Assembly (NCBI GenBank): GCA_949127705.1
Contig: CASBQJ010000012.1
Location: 1-5,717, forward strand
Reading direction: 5' to 3'
Origin: Synechococcales cyanobacterium PMM_0085
Lineage (GTDB): Bacteria > Cyanobacteriota > Cyanobacteriia > Elainellales > Elainellaceae
DNA: 5,717 nt
Shown: in pieces, positions 1-5,013 of the stretch
Numbering within the stretch: the stretch's first letter is position 1
How the letters are laid out: each line of letters opens with the position of its first letter
Program-made: the position numbers and the translations under genes
The notes under the pieces: generated by a model
What the model saw: the letters and a program-made list of their open reading frames with translations, nothing else
Databases searched by the model: none
Told to the model about the DNA's origin: nothing

Positions 1-204
1 ACTTGATTGGGGCGCGATCGCCATCGATTCGGGTGGCGCAACAGATAGCTCAGGTTCGAGTTGCATAGGCTGAGAGTCGGCACTCTCGGAATACACATCG
101 GACTCGGGTGGAATTTCCGCAGCAAGGGCAATGCTGGGCTGGGTATGAGCCTCAATTAGACCTAGCACAGCCAGTGTAGAAAGCGCGAGGGGAGCAGTTC
201 GCAT
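1..204 (-). CDS. N-terminus of an exported protein of unknown function (partial)
   Basis: An open frame of 68 codons runs from an ATG at 204-202 off the left edge of the window. The first ~28 residues look like a Sec signal peptide: a short basic start (MRTAPLA), a hydrophobic stretch (LALSTLAVLGLI), then an Ala-rich end (SIALAAE) giving an ALA|AE-type cleavage site near residue 28. What follows is acidic, rich in Pro, Ser and Glu and low in complexity (e.g. EIPPESD, PELSVAPPES), typical of a linker behind a signal peptide. I infer a periplasmic or outer-membrane protein. The family cannot be named because no folded domain is in view. No good Shine-Dalgarno precedes the ATG, but the signal peptide and an in-frame stop about 70 bases further upstream support this start. 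A sigma-70-like promoter lies upstream at 293-321. Confidence 0.7.
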   Translation of the reverse strand, partial: MRTAPLALSTLAVLGLIEAHTQPSIALAAEIPPESDVYSESADSQPMQLEPELSVAPPESMAIAPQSS

Positions 205-292
205 ATTTTTCTGTTGAGAAGGATTGCTCCATTTAACAGATATCCTCTGGAGAATCAGGAAAAAATGCGTCTATTTTTCTATTCTTTAAAAT

Positions 293-321
293 CTTTTATT
301 TCCGTAACTCCGGCTGGTCAA
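293..321 (-). promoter_or_regulatory. Sigma-70-like promoter of the exported-protein gene
   Basis: On the minus strand a -35 hexamer TTGACC (321-316, 5/6 to consensus) is separated by exactly 17 bases from TAAAAG (298-293, 4/6 to TATAAT). The start codon lies about 90 bases downstream of the -10 element, so the transcript would have a leader of roughly 80 bases. This is the only good -35/-10 pair seen in the 205-390 gap between pip and the exported-protein gene. The assignment rests on motif match only. Confidence 0.4.
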
Positions 322-327
322 ATCGAG

Positions 328-337
328 TCTGGCCAGA
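328..337. promoter_or_regulatory. 10-bp perfect palindrome next to a -35 box (possible operator)
   Basis: TCTGGCCAGA reads the same on both strands and lies 6 bases upstream of the putative -35 element of the exported-protein gene. Symmetric sites in this position are often bound by dimeric regulators. The half-site TCTGG occurs once more nearby on the minus strand (around 350-355). No regulator can be named. Confidence 0.25.
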
Positions 338-390
338 GTCAGGCATATTTCCAGACATATCTCTAGGCATCTTTTGGGCACTAAGCATTC

Positions 391-1338
391 CTAGAAGGCA
401 GCAAAGCGATCGCTGGCGTCTAACAAAGCCGTGCGAATTCCGGGTTCATTCATCGAATGTCCGGCATCGGGCACCACAATAAACTCGGCCTCTGGCCAGA
501 CCTGATGCAGTTCCCAGGCCGAGATCATTGGGCAGACCACGTCATAGCGCCCCTGCACAATCACGGCTGGGATCTGGCGAATTCGATCGACCTGACGCAG
601 CAGCTGGTCTTCTGAAGTCAAAAACCCTTTATTAACAAAATAGTGACACTCAATGCGGGCAAAGGCAGCGGCAAAGGCGGCATCGGCAAACCGCTGCTGC
701 AACCCCACATCGGGCAATAGCTTACTGGTACTCGCCTCCCACACAGACCACGCCCGTGCAGCCGCCAGCCGTGTTTCTAGATCGTCACTGGTAAGACGTC
801 TGTAATACGCCGCGATCAAGTCATGCCGTTCTTCAATCGGAATCGGCTTGAGGTAGTCTTCCCAGGCATCGGGATAGATAAAGCTACAGCCTGCTTGGTA
901 AAACCACAGCAGCTCTTTCTGCCGCAGCATAAAAATGCCCCGCAGCATCAGCCCGGTGCAGCGATCGGGGTGGGTTTGGCTGTAGGCCAGCGCCAGGGTG
1001 CTGCCCCAGCTGCCGCCAAACACCGCCCATTGCTCAATGCCGAGATGGGTACGAATGGTTTCAATATCGCTGACCAAATCCCACGTCGTATTGTCCCGTA
1101 GCTCGGCGTGGGGGGTGCTGCGGCCACAGCCGCGCTGGTCAAACAAAATAATCCGCCACCGACTTGGGTCAAAAAACTGACGATAACCGGGCGAACTGCC
1201 GCCCCCCGGCCCCCCGTGCAAAAACACCACGGGCTTACCGTCAGGATTGCCCGACTGTTCATAGTAAATCGTATGCAGGGCAGACACTTGCAGCGTGCCG
1301 GACTGGTAAGGCGCAATCGGAGGATAGAGGGCACGCAT
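391..1338 (-). CDS. pip: Proline iminopeptidase (alpha/beta hydrolase, peptidase family S33)
   Basis: This cytoplasmic exopeptidase removes N-terminal proline from peptides. The 315-residue product has the family hallmarks: the oxyanion-hole motif HGGPGGG (41-47), DQRGCGRS (67-74), the nucleophile elbow GGSWGS with Ser110, Asp266 in VQGRYD, and His294 in DAGHS. The family's conserved WEAS (200-203) and ARIECHYF (227-234) segments carry the glutamates that bind the substrate amino terminus. Length matches the usual ~310-320. I chose the ATG at 1338-1336 because homologues begin like MRALYPPIAPY. The frame stays open to another ATG at 1452-1450, overlapping the preceding gene's stop as ATGA, which would add 38 residues encoded largely by a heptanucleotide repeat. 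The chosen start has a pyrimidine-rich leader with no Shine-Dalgarno, so the longer form cannot be excluded. It lies last in a possible accD-95 aa-pip operon. Confidence 0.95.
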   Translation of the reverse strand: MRALYPPIAPYQSGTLQVSALHTIYYEQSGNPDGKPVVFLHGGPGGGSSPGYRQFFDPSRWRIILFDQRGCGRSTPHAELRDNTTWDLVSDIETIRTHLGIEQWAVFGGSWGSTLALAYSQTHPDRCTGLMLRGIFMLRQKELLWFYQAGCSFIYPDAWEDYLKPIPIEERHDLIAAYYRRLTSDDLETRLAAARAWSVWEASTSKLLPDVGLQQRFADAAFAAAFARIECHYFVNKGFLTSEDQLLRQVDRIRQIPAVIVQGRYDVVCPMISAWELHQVWPEAEFIVVPDAGHSMNEPGIRTALLDASDRFAAF

Positions 1339-1365
1339 GGCAAGGAGGAAGGGGAAGGAAGGGGG

Positions 1366-1400
1366 AAGGATGCAGCGGGAAGGATGAAGGATGCAGTGGG
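1366..1400. repeat. Heptanucleotide tandem repeat in the pip leader
   Basis: Five consecutive 7-mers lie in register: AAGGATG (1366), CAGCGGG (1373), AAGGATG (1380), AAGGATG (1387), CAGTGGG (1394). They sit in a longer plus-strand purine tract (about 1339-1409). A diverged, inverted copy lies at 1443-1453 (CATCCCTCATC), which pairs with 1383-1393 at 10 of 11 positions. Short tandem repeats with 7-base units are known from filamentous cyanobacteria (STRR class). The array occupies the space between the 95-residue gene and the canonical pip start and accounts for most of the optional N-terminal extension of Pip. Confidence 0.65.
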
Positions 1401-1448
1401 AAAGCGAGGCCAAACTACTGTTCGGGTCAGCCGAATAGCCTTCATCCC

Positions 1449-1736
1449 TCATCTTTCCTTCGGCTGCGGGGCAATGATTGTGACAGCTTGGGTGGTGCGA
1501 TCGCGCACTATCCAGCCCGTTTTGGGATCTAGGTTTTCAAGTTGATCGGTGACGTTGAAGTAGACCTTGCCGTCAACGCGAGATTCTACGGCAAAGTCGG
1601 CTTTGTCGGCGTACACAATTTTGTAGCCGCGCTCTTGCAGGCAATATTTTGCCCAGGCTTTGAGGGAGTGCTTTGCGGGTTCGTAGGGAATGGGAGGCTG
1701 GCGAAAGACTTGTTGGATGGCGAAGATGAGTTGCAC
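1449..1736 (-). CDS. Small conserved-looking protein of unknown function, 95 aa
   Basis: I do not recognise a named family. The 95-residue product starts at a GTG (1736-1734) with MQLIFAIQQVF and continues with a segment rich in aromatic and basic residues (YEPAKHSLKAWAKYCL, 18-33). The rest looks like alternating beta strands (YKIVYADKADFAVESR; KVYFNVTDQL; TGWIVRDR; QAVTIIAPQP). It has no signal peptide, membrane segment or cysteine pair, so it is probably a soluble cytoplasmic protein. No ATG lies in frame between the GTG and an upstream TAG; the leader is CT-rich without a Shine-Dalgarno. It begins 58 bases after accD, and its TGA overlaps an optional pip ATG, so it probably shares a transcript with one or both. 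The protein-like composition and regular strand pattern argue that it is real. Confidence 0.75.
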   Translation of the reverse strand: MQLIFAIQQVFRQPPIPYEPAKHSLKAWAKYCLQERGYKIVYADKADFAVESRVDGKVYFNVTDQLENLDPKTGWIVRDRTTQAVTIIAPQPKER

Positions 1737-1794
1737 GAGAGGAGTGAGGGAGAAGGAACGGTTGCCTGAAACGCCTGCGGGTACTGACTAACGC

Positions 1795-2724
1795 TTACTG
1801 TTCAACTTTAATCGGCAGCGCTTGGGAGATAGCGACAGGGACGTGGAGCGAGTGGATGGGTGGGACGGGCGGTTGGTGCAGTCGAATCAGCTGTGCCAGG
1901 GTTTTCTTGAGTTCGGTGCGGGGGATAATCACGTCTACAAAGCCGTGAGCCAGCAGGTATTCGGCCGTTTGGAAGTCGTCGGGCAGCTTTTCGCGCAGGG
2001 TTTGTTCGACCACACGCCGCCCTGCAAAGGCAATTGTGGCTTTGGGTTCGGCTACAATCACATCGCCCAGCATGGCAAAGCTGGCGGTGACGCCGCCGGT
2101 GGTGGGATGAGTGAGGACTGGGACGTAGAGCAGCCGCTGTTCGCGGTGGCGCTCTAGGGCAGCGGAGATTTTGGCCATTTGCATCAGGCTCAACATGCCT
2201 TCTTGCATCCGGGCACCGCCGGAGGCACAGACGATGATCACAGGGGTTTGACTCTGGGTCGCGCGCTCGATCAGGCGGGTCAGTTTTTCGCCCACTACCG
2301 AACCCATACTGCCGCCCATGAAGCGAAAGTCCATAACGCCCAAGGCCACGGGGCAGCCATCTAGCTGGGCTAAACCTGTGACGACAGCATCGGTCAAGCT
2401 GGTTTTGTCTTGGGTTTCCCGCAGGCGATCGCCATAGGCTTTGCGATCGCGAAACGTCAGGGGATCGATTGGTTTGAGGTGCTGATCTAGCGGCTGCCAG
2501 CTGCCCGCATCAGCCAGTTGCCAGACGCGCTCTTCGCTATACACCCGATTGTGATGCTTACACTCAGGGCAGACCATTTGGTTGGCCCGCAGATCTTTGG
2601 TGTAGGTGAGGACGCTGCAGCTAGGGCACTTGCTCCATAGGCCATCGGCAATTTCGCGTTCTTGGCGATCGCTACTGATGACACCAGACTTCTGTCGATT
2701 TGCAAACCAGTCGAACAAAGACAT
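1795..2724 (-). CDS. accD: Acetyl-CoA carboxylase carboxyltransferase subunit beta
   Basis: AccD pairs with AccA to form the carboxyltransferase that moves CO2 from biotin on AccB to acetyl-CoA, giving malonyl-CoA for fatty-acid synthesis. The 309-residue product has the N-terminal zinc ribbon with four cysteines (CPSC at 33-36, CPEC at 52-55). It continues into the crotonase-like carboxyltransferase fold, with the glycine-rich motifs MGGSMGSVVGEK (136-147), ASGGARMQEG (167-176) and HPTTGGVTASFAMLGD (206-221). Length is normal for bacterial AccD. The ATG at 2724-2722 gives the typical MSLFDWFANR start; a TTG 84 bases upstream is also in frame but unlikely. The leader just before the ATG is CT-rich with no Shine-Dalgarno. 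The DUF2007-like gene lies 137 bases upstream and the 95-residue gene 58 bases downstream. No accA is in view, as is usual in cyanobacteria, where these subunits are scattered. Confidence 0.97.
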   Translation of the reverse strand: MSLFDWFANRQKSGVISSDRQEREIADGLWSKCPSCSVLTYTKDLRANQMVCPECKHHNRVYSEERVWQLADAGSWQPLDQHLKPIDPLTFRDRKAYGDRLRETQDKTSLTDAVVTGLAQLDGCPVALGVMDFRFMGGSMGSVVGEKLTRLIERATQSQTPVIIVCASGGARMQEGMLSLMQMAKISAALERHREQRLLYVPVLTHPTTGGVTASFAMLGDVIVAEPKATIAFAGRRVVEQTLREKLPDDFQTAEYLLAHGFVDVIIPRTELKKTLAQLIRLHQPPVPPIHSLHVPVAISQALPIKVEQ

Positions 2725-2861
2725 GAGGGGAAACTCAAACGAGAGGAGAAAACGTCGAGAAACCGAAAATCCTATCACCCAGAGGCTAGCCCTGTCACCT
2801 AGCCCCAACGCTGGGAGATGAAGCGTTAAGCGGCAAGAATTTGAACCAGAACGGTAGGCAA
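2725..2861 (-). promoter_or_regulatory. accD leader region
   Basis: This 137-bp gap separates the stop of the DUF2007-like gene from the accD ATG. It holds a short inverted repeat, AACGCT (2807-2812) and AGCGTT (2822-2827) with a 9-base loop, and a direct repeat GGGCTAG on the minus strand (around 2785-2805). I see no -35/-10 pair good enough to call a promoter and no U-tract after the hairpin, so it is unclear whether accD has its own promoter here. Confidence 0.25.
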
Positions 2862-3116
2862 CTAGTCCTGATTATCCGCGAAGCCATGATCGGCTAACTG
2901 ATTATCACTTAACTCTTCATCAACGGGACTGAGCAGCAAAAATGCAGTCCACTGATCTTGCGGATGGACTTGCAGTGCCGCTGGCGTGCCACAACCAAAC
3001 TGCGACAACACACCGTATGGCACGACTCGTGCCGGAACGTGATGTGCAACTAACAGCTGCAACATCAGTTCTGCTTCCCAGTAAGTTCCAGTGGTTTTAA
3101 CGGTGATCCAGCCCAC
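2862..3116 (-). CDS. Small DUF2007-like protein
   Basis: The 84-residue product starts at a GTG (3116-3114). The core (WITVKTTGTYWEAELMLQLL, then HHVPARVV and GTPAALQVHPQDQWTAFLLL) resembles the DUF2007 family, sometimes named putative signal-transducing protein. Members are small soluble proteins in which an entity such as 'TYWEAELMLQLL' is followed by a strand, a glycine turn and an 'ALQV' strand. The family's biochemical role is not established, so I assign none. The C-terminal ~20 residues (VDEELSDNQLADHGFADNQD) are acidic and look disordered. The GTG is preceded by no Shine-Dalgarno, and the frame is open upstream without another ATG, GTG or TTG in the leader. An extended -10 promoter candidate lies at 3148-3156. 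The family assignment is from memory of sequence pattern and should be treated as likely rather than certain. Confidence 0.75.
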   Translation of the reverse strand: MGWITVKTTGTYWEAELMLQLLVAHHVPARVVPYGVLSQFGCGTPAALQVHPQDQWTAFLLLSPVDEELSDNQLADHGFADNQD

Positions 3117-3147
3117 GTCGCCAAGGTGATTGAATGCGCAAAGGATA

Positions 3148-3156
3148 ATTTTATCA
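3148..3156 (-). promoter_or_regulatory. Extended -10 promoter of the DUF2007-like gene
   Basis: On the minus strand TGATAAAAT (3156-3148) matches an extended -10 element, TGn followed by TAAAAT (5/6 to TATAAT). No good -35 is present, as is common for this promoter type. It lies about 31 bases upstream of the GTG start, giving a leader of roughly 25 bases. It overlaps a 12-bp near-palindrome with arms GATAA and TTATC (3144-3155), which could bind a regulator or be chance AT-richness. Confidence 0.35.
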
Positions 3157-3233
3157 GAGGAAAGGCCGGATGGATGGGGCGGCAGATGCGTTCGAGTCTC
3201 AGGCGTCGCCTCCCACCTTAGAGCCTAGACGCA

Positions 3234-4055
3234 CTAGAGCGTCGGAAAGAACACCTGCACATAGGTACTAATCAAGCGTTCACCAAACAGGGTCGCCAGA
3301 ACGGCACCCGCTGCTAAAAAGGGGCCAAAGGGCATCGGTTGGCGACGGCTGAGCCAGCCCAGGGCGATCGCCCCACCGCCGCCAAATGCGCCCAGTACGC
3401 AGGCCAAAAACCCGGCCAGCAGCATGTATTTCCAGCCCAGCCATGCGCCGATCATCGCCACCAGCTTGGCATCCCCACCGCCCATGGCCGCTTGCCCAAA
3501 GACAAACGAACCCGCGATCGCAATCAGGTCAAACAGCCAGATCCCCATCACGGCACCGACAATACCGCCCATCAGGTGGCTGCAGGTCGCCGCTACAGTT
3601 CCGACCTGCCACCAACCCAGCCCAGCTTGAAACACCAAGCCTGCCACCAGTCCAGACTGCGTTAGAACATTGGGCAGCGTCAGCGTATCTAGATCAATTA
3701 ACGCCAGCACCAGCAGCCAGCTAAAAAACACCCAATAGCCAATAGCGGGTAGGGGCAGATTAAATAGCAAAAAAATCAAAACAAACAACAGTCCCGTTCC
3801 TGCCTCTACCAACGGATAGCGGGCGGCGATCGCCGTACGACAGAAGCGGCAGCGCCCCCGGAGCCACAGCCAGCCCAGCACAGGCACATTGTCGTAAGGC
3901 TTGAGCGATCGCAAACACTTAGGGCAGCGCGACGGCGGGTATAGCAAGGACAACCCGGCGGGCAACCGATAGACCACCACATTCAAAAAACTGCCAACCG
4001 ATGCCCCCACCCCAAACACAATCAGAACCTGCAACAGCCAAAATACCAAATCCAT
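3234..4055 (-). CDS. pilD: Type IV prepilin peptidase / N-methyltransferase
   Basis: PilD is an inner-membrane aspartic protease that cuts the leader from type IV prepilins and methylates the new N-terminus, so it serves pilus assembly, motility and DNA uptake. The 273-residue product begins with a membrane segment and the family signature GASVGSFLNVVVYRLP (17-32). A cytoplasmic zinc-binding domain with CPKC (44-47) and CRFC (69-72) follows, marking the bifunctional form. About seven further hydrophobic segments come next. The two catalytic aspartate motifs are present: IDLDTLTLPN (Asp121/Asp123 region) and GGGDAK (Asp195). Length is normal. I chose the ATG at 4055-4053 (MDLVFWLLQV) as family-like; a GTG at 4064-4062 would add three residues. 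Neither has a Shine-Dalgarno. It is the first gene left of the DnaA-box region and is divergent from the DUF2811 gene. Confidence 0.95.
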   Translation of the reverse strand: MDLVFWLLQVLIVFGVGASVGSFLNVVVYRLPAGLSLLYPPSRCPKCLRSLKPYDNVPVLGWLWLRGRCRFCRTAIAARYPLVEAGTGLLFVLIFLLFNLPLPAIGYWVFFSWLLVLALIDLDTLTLPNVLTQSGLVAGLVFQAGLGWWQVGTVAATCSHLMGGIVGAVMGIWLFDLIAIAGSFVFGQAAMGGGDAKLVAMIGAWLGWKYMLLAGFLACVLGAFGGGGAIALGWLSRRQPMPFGPFLAAGAVLATLFGERLISTYVQVFFPTL

Positions 4056-4154
4056 ACCCGGCACAAAAGGGGTTCGCTATGCAAACGTAAAGTCAAAATC
4101 ACCCTGTTTTTTCAACTGTTGCAATTCTTATTCTTAACCTACTTTTTCCCCAGA

Positions 4155-4217
4155 GTATCCACAGGTTTTCCACAGGACGCCCCTAGTTATCCACAGGGCA
4201 AGGGAAGGTTATCCACA
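4155..4217 (+). repeat. Array of four DnaA-box-like nonamers
   Basis: Four same-strand nonamers match the DnaA box TTWTCCACA: GTATCCACA (4155-4163, 8/9), TTTTCCACA (4166-4174), TTATCCACA (4187-4195) and TTATCCACA (4209-4217). Each is followed by GG. Start-to-start distances are 11, 21 and 22 bp, close to one, two and two helical turns, so all would face the same side of the DNA. The last two match the E. coli consensus exactly, and the second matches the TTTTCCACA form reported for cyanobacteria. DnaA binding is inferred from sequence. Confidence 0.75.
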
Positions 4218-4280
4218 GGGGAGGAACGAGAGGATCGGGGCTAGCCGTTTTTTCTGGGGATTACGGGGTGCGGCGATCGC

Positions 4281-4326
4281 CTTCTCATAAAATCGCTATT
4301 TCATGAAGTTATGTAACAAAAAACAG
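4281..4326. other. AT-rich segment beside the DnaA-box array (possible unwinding element)
   Basis: About 46 bases to the right of the array are rich in A and T (for example CATAAAAT, TATTTCATGAAGTTATG and a run of six As at 4318-4323), in clear contrast to the surrounding GC-rich coding DNA. Origins usually place such a duplex-unwinding element next to DnaA boxes. A second AT-rich stretch at 4083-4146 lies on the other side of the array. Which, if either, melts cannot be told from sequence alone. Confidence 0.3.
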
Positions 4327-4483
4327 CTTGAAAGCCTCATTCTCTCGTAAACCTGTTTTTAAAGTGAAGCGCCCTGCAACACTTCGCAAGGTTGACAACC
4401 CTACCCCCTCTCAGCACAAAATGACTCAACTGCCACCAATAAGCGCACTGACCTCGATCAAGACGACATCCCTAAGGCCAATG

Positions 4484-4492
4484 TTTTCCACA
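4484..4492 (+). promoter_or_regulatory. Isolated fifth DnaA-box-like nonamer
   Basis: TTTTCCACA, followed by GGG, repeats the second box of the array 318 bp to the right and in the same orientation. Its context also matches the array boxes, as all carry CCACAGG. A single 9-mer can occur by chance, but the shared flank and nearby cluster make it a likely member of the same site. Confidence 0.5.
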
Positions 4493-4523
4493 GGGATGCT
4501 CCAAATTTGACGGCGGTTAGCTT

Positions 4524-4544
4524 AGCGCAGCTTTTGCGTTTTTT
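4524..4544 (+). terminator. Weak terminator-like hairpin in the intergenic region
   Basis: AGCGCA (4524-4529) can pair with TGCGTT (4535-4540), including one G-T wobble, around a 5-base loop, followed directly by four more Ts. The stem is short, so this is marginal as an intrinsic terminator. Together with the TTGACA at 4392-4397 it would bracket a short transcript. Confidence 0.25.
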
Positions 4545-4734
4545 AGCGAAAACCTTAAGCGCATCTTTAGCATTCCAGCTCTAGATTTTGCTCGCGGCAG
4601 TGTCGGTTTAGTTCCCTACTCGTACTCAGGCATCTATCCATTCGCGTTAAGCCCCTCCCCTATCCGTTCAGCGATCGCTTGTAGCCAGTCTCATGCTCTA
4701 AGGCATGGCTTTGCTGCGCCCACGTTTCCCCATC

Positions 4735-4738
4735 GAGG
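4735..4738 (+). promoter_or_regulatory. Ribosome binding site of the DUF2811 gene
   Basis: GAGG ends 7 bases before the ATG at 4746, an ideal spacing. It fixes the start and contrasts with the Shine-Dalgarno-less minus-strand genes. Confidence 0.6.
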
Positions 4739-4745
4739 TTTTTCA

Positions 4746-4970
4746 ATGAACGCAACCGTCAGCATTTTGGCAGAAATTCCTGAAGATCTTCACCTGTCCC
4801 TCAAGGGCTACCTCGGCACCCATCCTGACTGGGATCAAGACCGCGTTTTTTGTGCCGCGCTGTCTCTTTTCCTATTGCAGCATGTGACCACAGAAAGCCC
4901 AGATTCGTCCCACAACTACCGCCGTGCGGCTCGGGTCTACCTCGATACCCTCTTCAAACATGCTGTCTAG
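4746..4970 (+). CDS. DUF2811 family protein
   Basis: The 74-residue product matches the cyanobacterial DUF2811 pattern along its full length: MNATVSILAEIPEDLH at the start, then GTHPDWDQDRVFCAALSLFLLQ (24-45), a short variable polar segment, and NYRRAARVYLDTLF near the end. The family has no established function. The middle segment looks like an amphipathic helix and the start like a short strand, somewhat like small DNA-binding or antitoxin-type folds, but I would not assign that role. There is no signal peptide or membrane segment. The ATG has a GAGG ribosome site 7 bases upstream. It is followed by an 11-bp tandem duplication and a strong terminator, so it appears to be a single-gene transcript separate from hemJ. 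No clear -35/-10 pair is visible close upstream. Confidence 0.88.
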   Translation: MNATVSILAEIPEDLHLSLKGYLGTHPDWDQDRVFCAALSLFLLQHVTTESPDSSHNYRRAARVYLDTLFKHAV

Positions 4971-4975
4971 CACTC

Positions 4976-4997
4976 GCCAGCAGTAGGCCAGCAGTAG
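4976..4997. repeat. Perfect 11-bp tandem duplication
   Basis: GCCAGCAGTAG occurs twice back to back (4976-4986 and 4987-4997), starting 5 bases after the DUF2811 stop codon and ending 16 bases before the terminator stem. It is probably a slippage duplication in the 3' untranslated region; no role is apparent. Confidence 0.85.
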
Positions 4998-5013
4998 CGT
5001 TAGAAGTATTGTG

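Larger units (their letters stand above)
4065..4745. other. 681-bp gene-poor divergent intergenic region, candidate replication origin or DnaA-binding region
   Basis: No convincing gene is present; the one short plus-strand frame here starts at TTG and has low-complexity composition. The region contains a tight array of four DnaA-box-like nonamers (4155-4217), a fifth at 4484-4492, AT-rich stretches at 4083-4146 and 4281-4326, and two HIP1 octamers (4273, 4671). It also holds a TTGACA -35-like hexamer at 4392, a small hairpin followed by Ts at 4524-4544, and an inverted repeat CATGC/GCATG at 4692-4707. Genes on both sides are transcribed outward. That geometry plus DnaA boxes suits an origin. 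dnaA and dnaN, which often flank cyanobacterial origins, are not within the window. Confidence 0.45.

Noticed and set aside
152..232. 26-codon minus-strand frame (ATG at 232-230) overlapping the exported-protein start
   Set aside because: It has an AGAGGA sequence at good spacing and could be an upstream reading frame, but it overlaps the signal-peptide codons in another frame and nothing supports its translation.
948..1445. Minus-strand 165-codon frame overlapping pip in another frame
   Set aside because: It is out of frame with the strongly conserved Pip sequence and its Pro/Ala/Ser-rich translation is typical of a shadow frame in GC-rich DNA.
1108..1545. Plus-strand 145-codon frame opposite pip and the 95-residue gene
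   Set aside because: It lies antisense to well-supported genes, spans the heptad repeat, and its translation is low-complexity (Arg/Gly/Lys-rich) with no recognisable domain.
1822..2157. Plus-strand frame opposite accD
   Set aside because: Antisense to a clear accD; the product is Gly-rich and has no domain features.
2807..2827. Inverted repeat AACGCT/AGCGTT as a terminator before accD
   Set aside because: The stem is only 6 bp with a 9-base loop and no T-run follows on either strand.
3170..3233. Possible terminator after pilD
   Set aside because: AGGCGACGCCT is symmetric but has no room for a loop, and a longer stem (GTCTAGGC with GCCTGAGAC) needs a bulge and lacks a T-run.
3339..3724. 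Overlapping plus-strand frames opposite pilD
   Set aside because: The translations are rich in Pro, Gln, Arg and Ser, as expected from the reverse complement of a membrane-protein gene.
4328..4510. 60-codon plus-strand frame in the DnaA-box region
   Set aside because: It starts at TTG, lacks a Shine-Dalgarno, contains the fifth DnaA box, and its Lys/Pro/Ser/Thr-rich product resembles no family I know.
4692..4707. Inverted repeat CATGC/GCATG upstream of the DUF2811 gene as an operator or terminator
   Set aside because: Arms are only 5 bp with no T-run and no adjacent promoter elements, so chance is likely.
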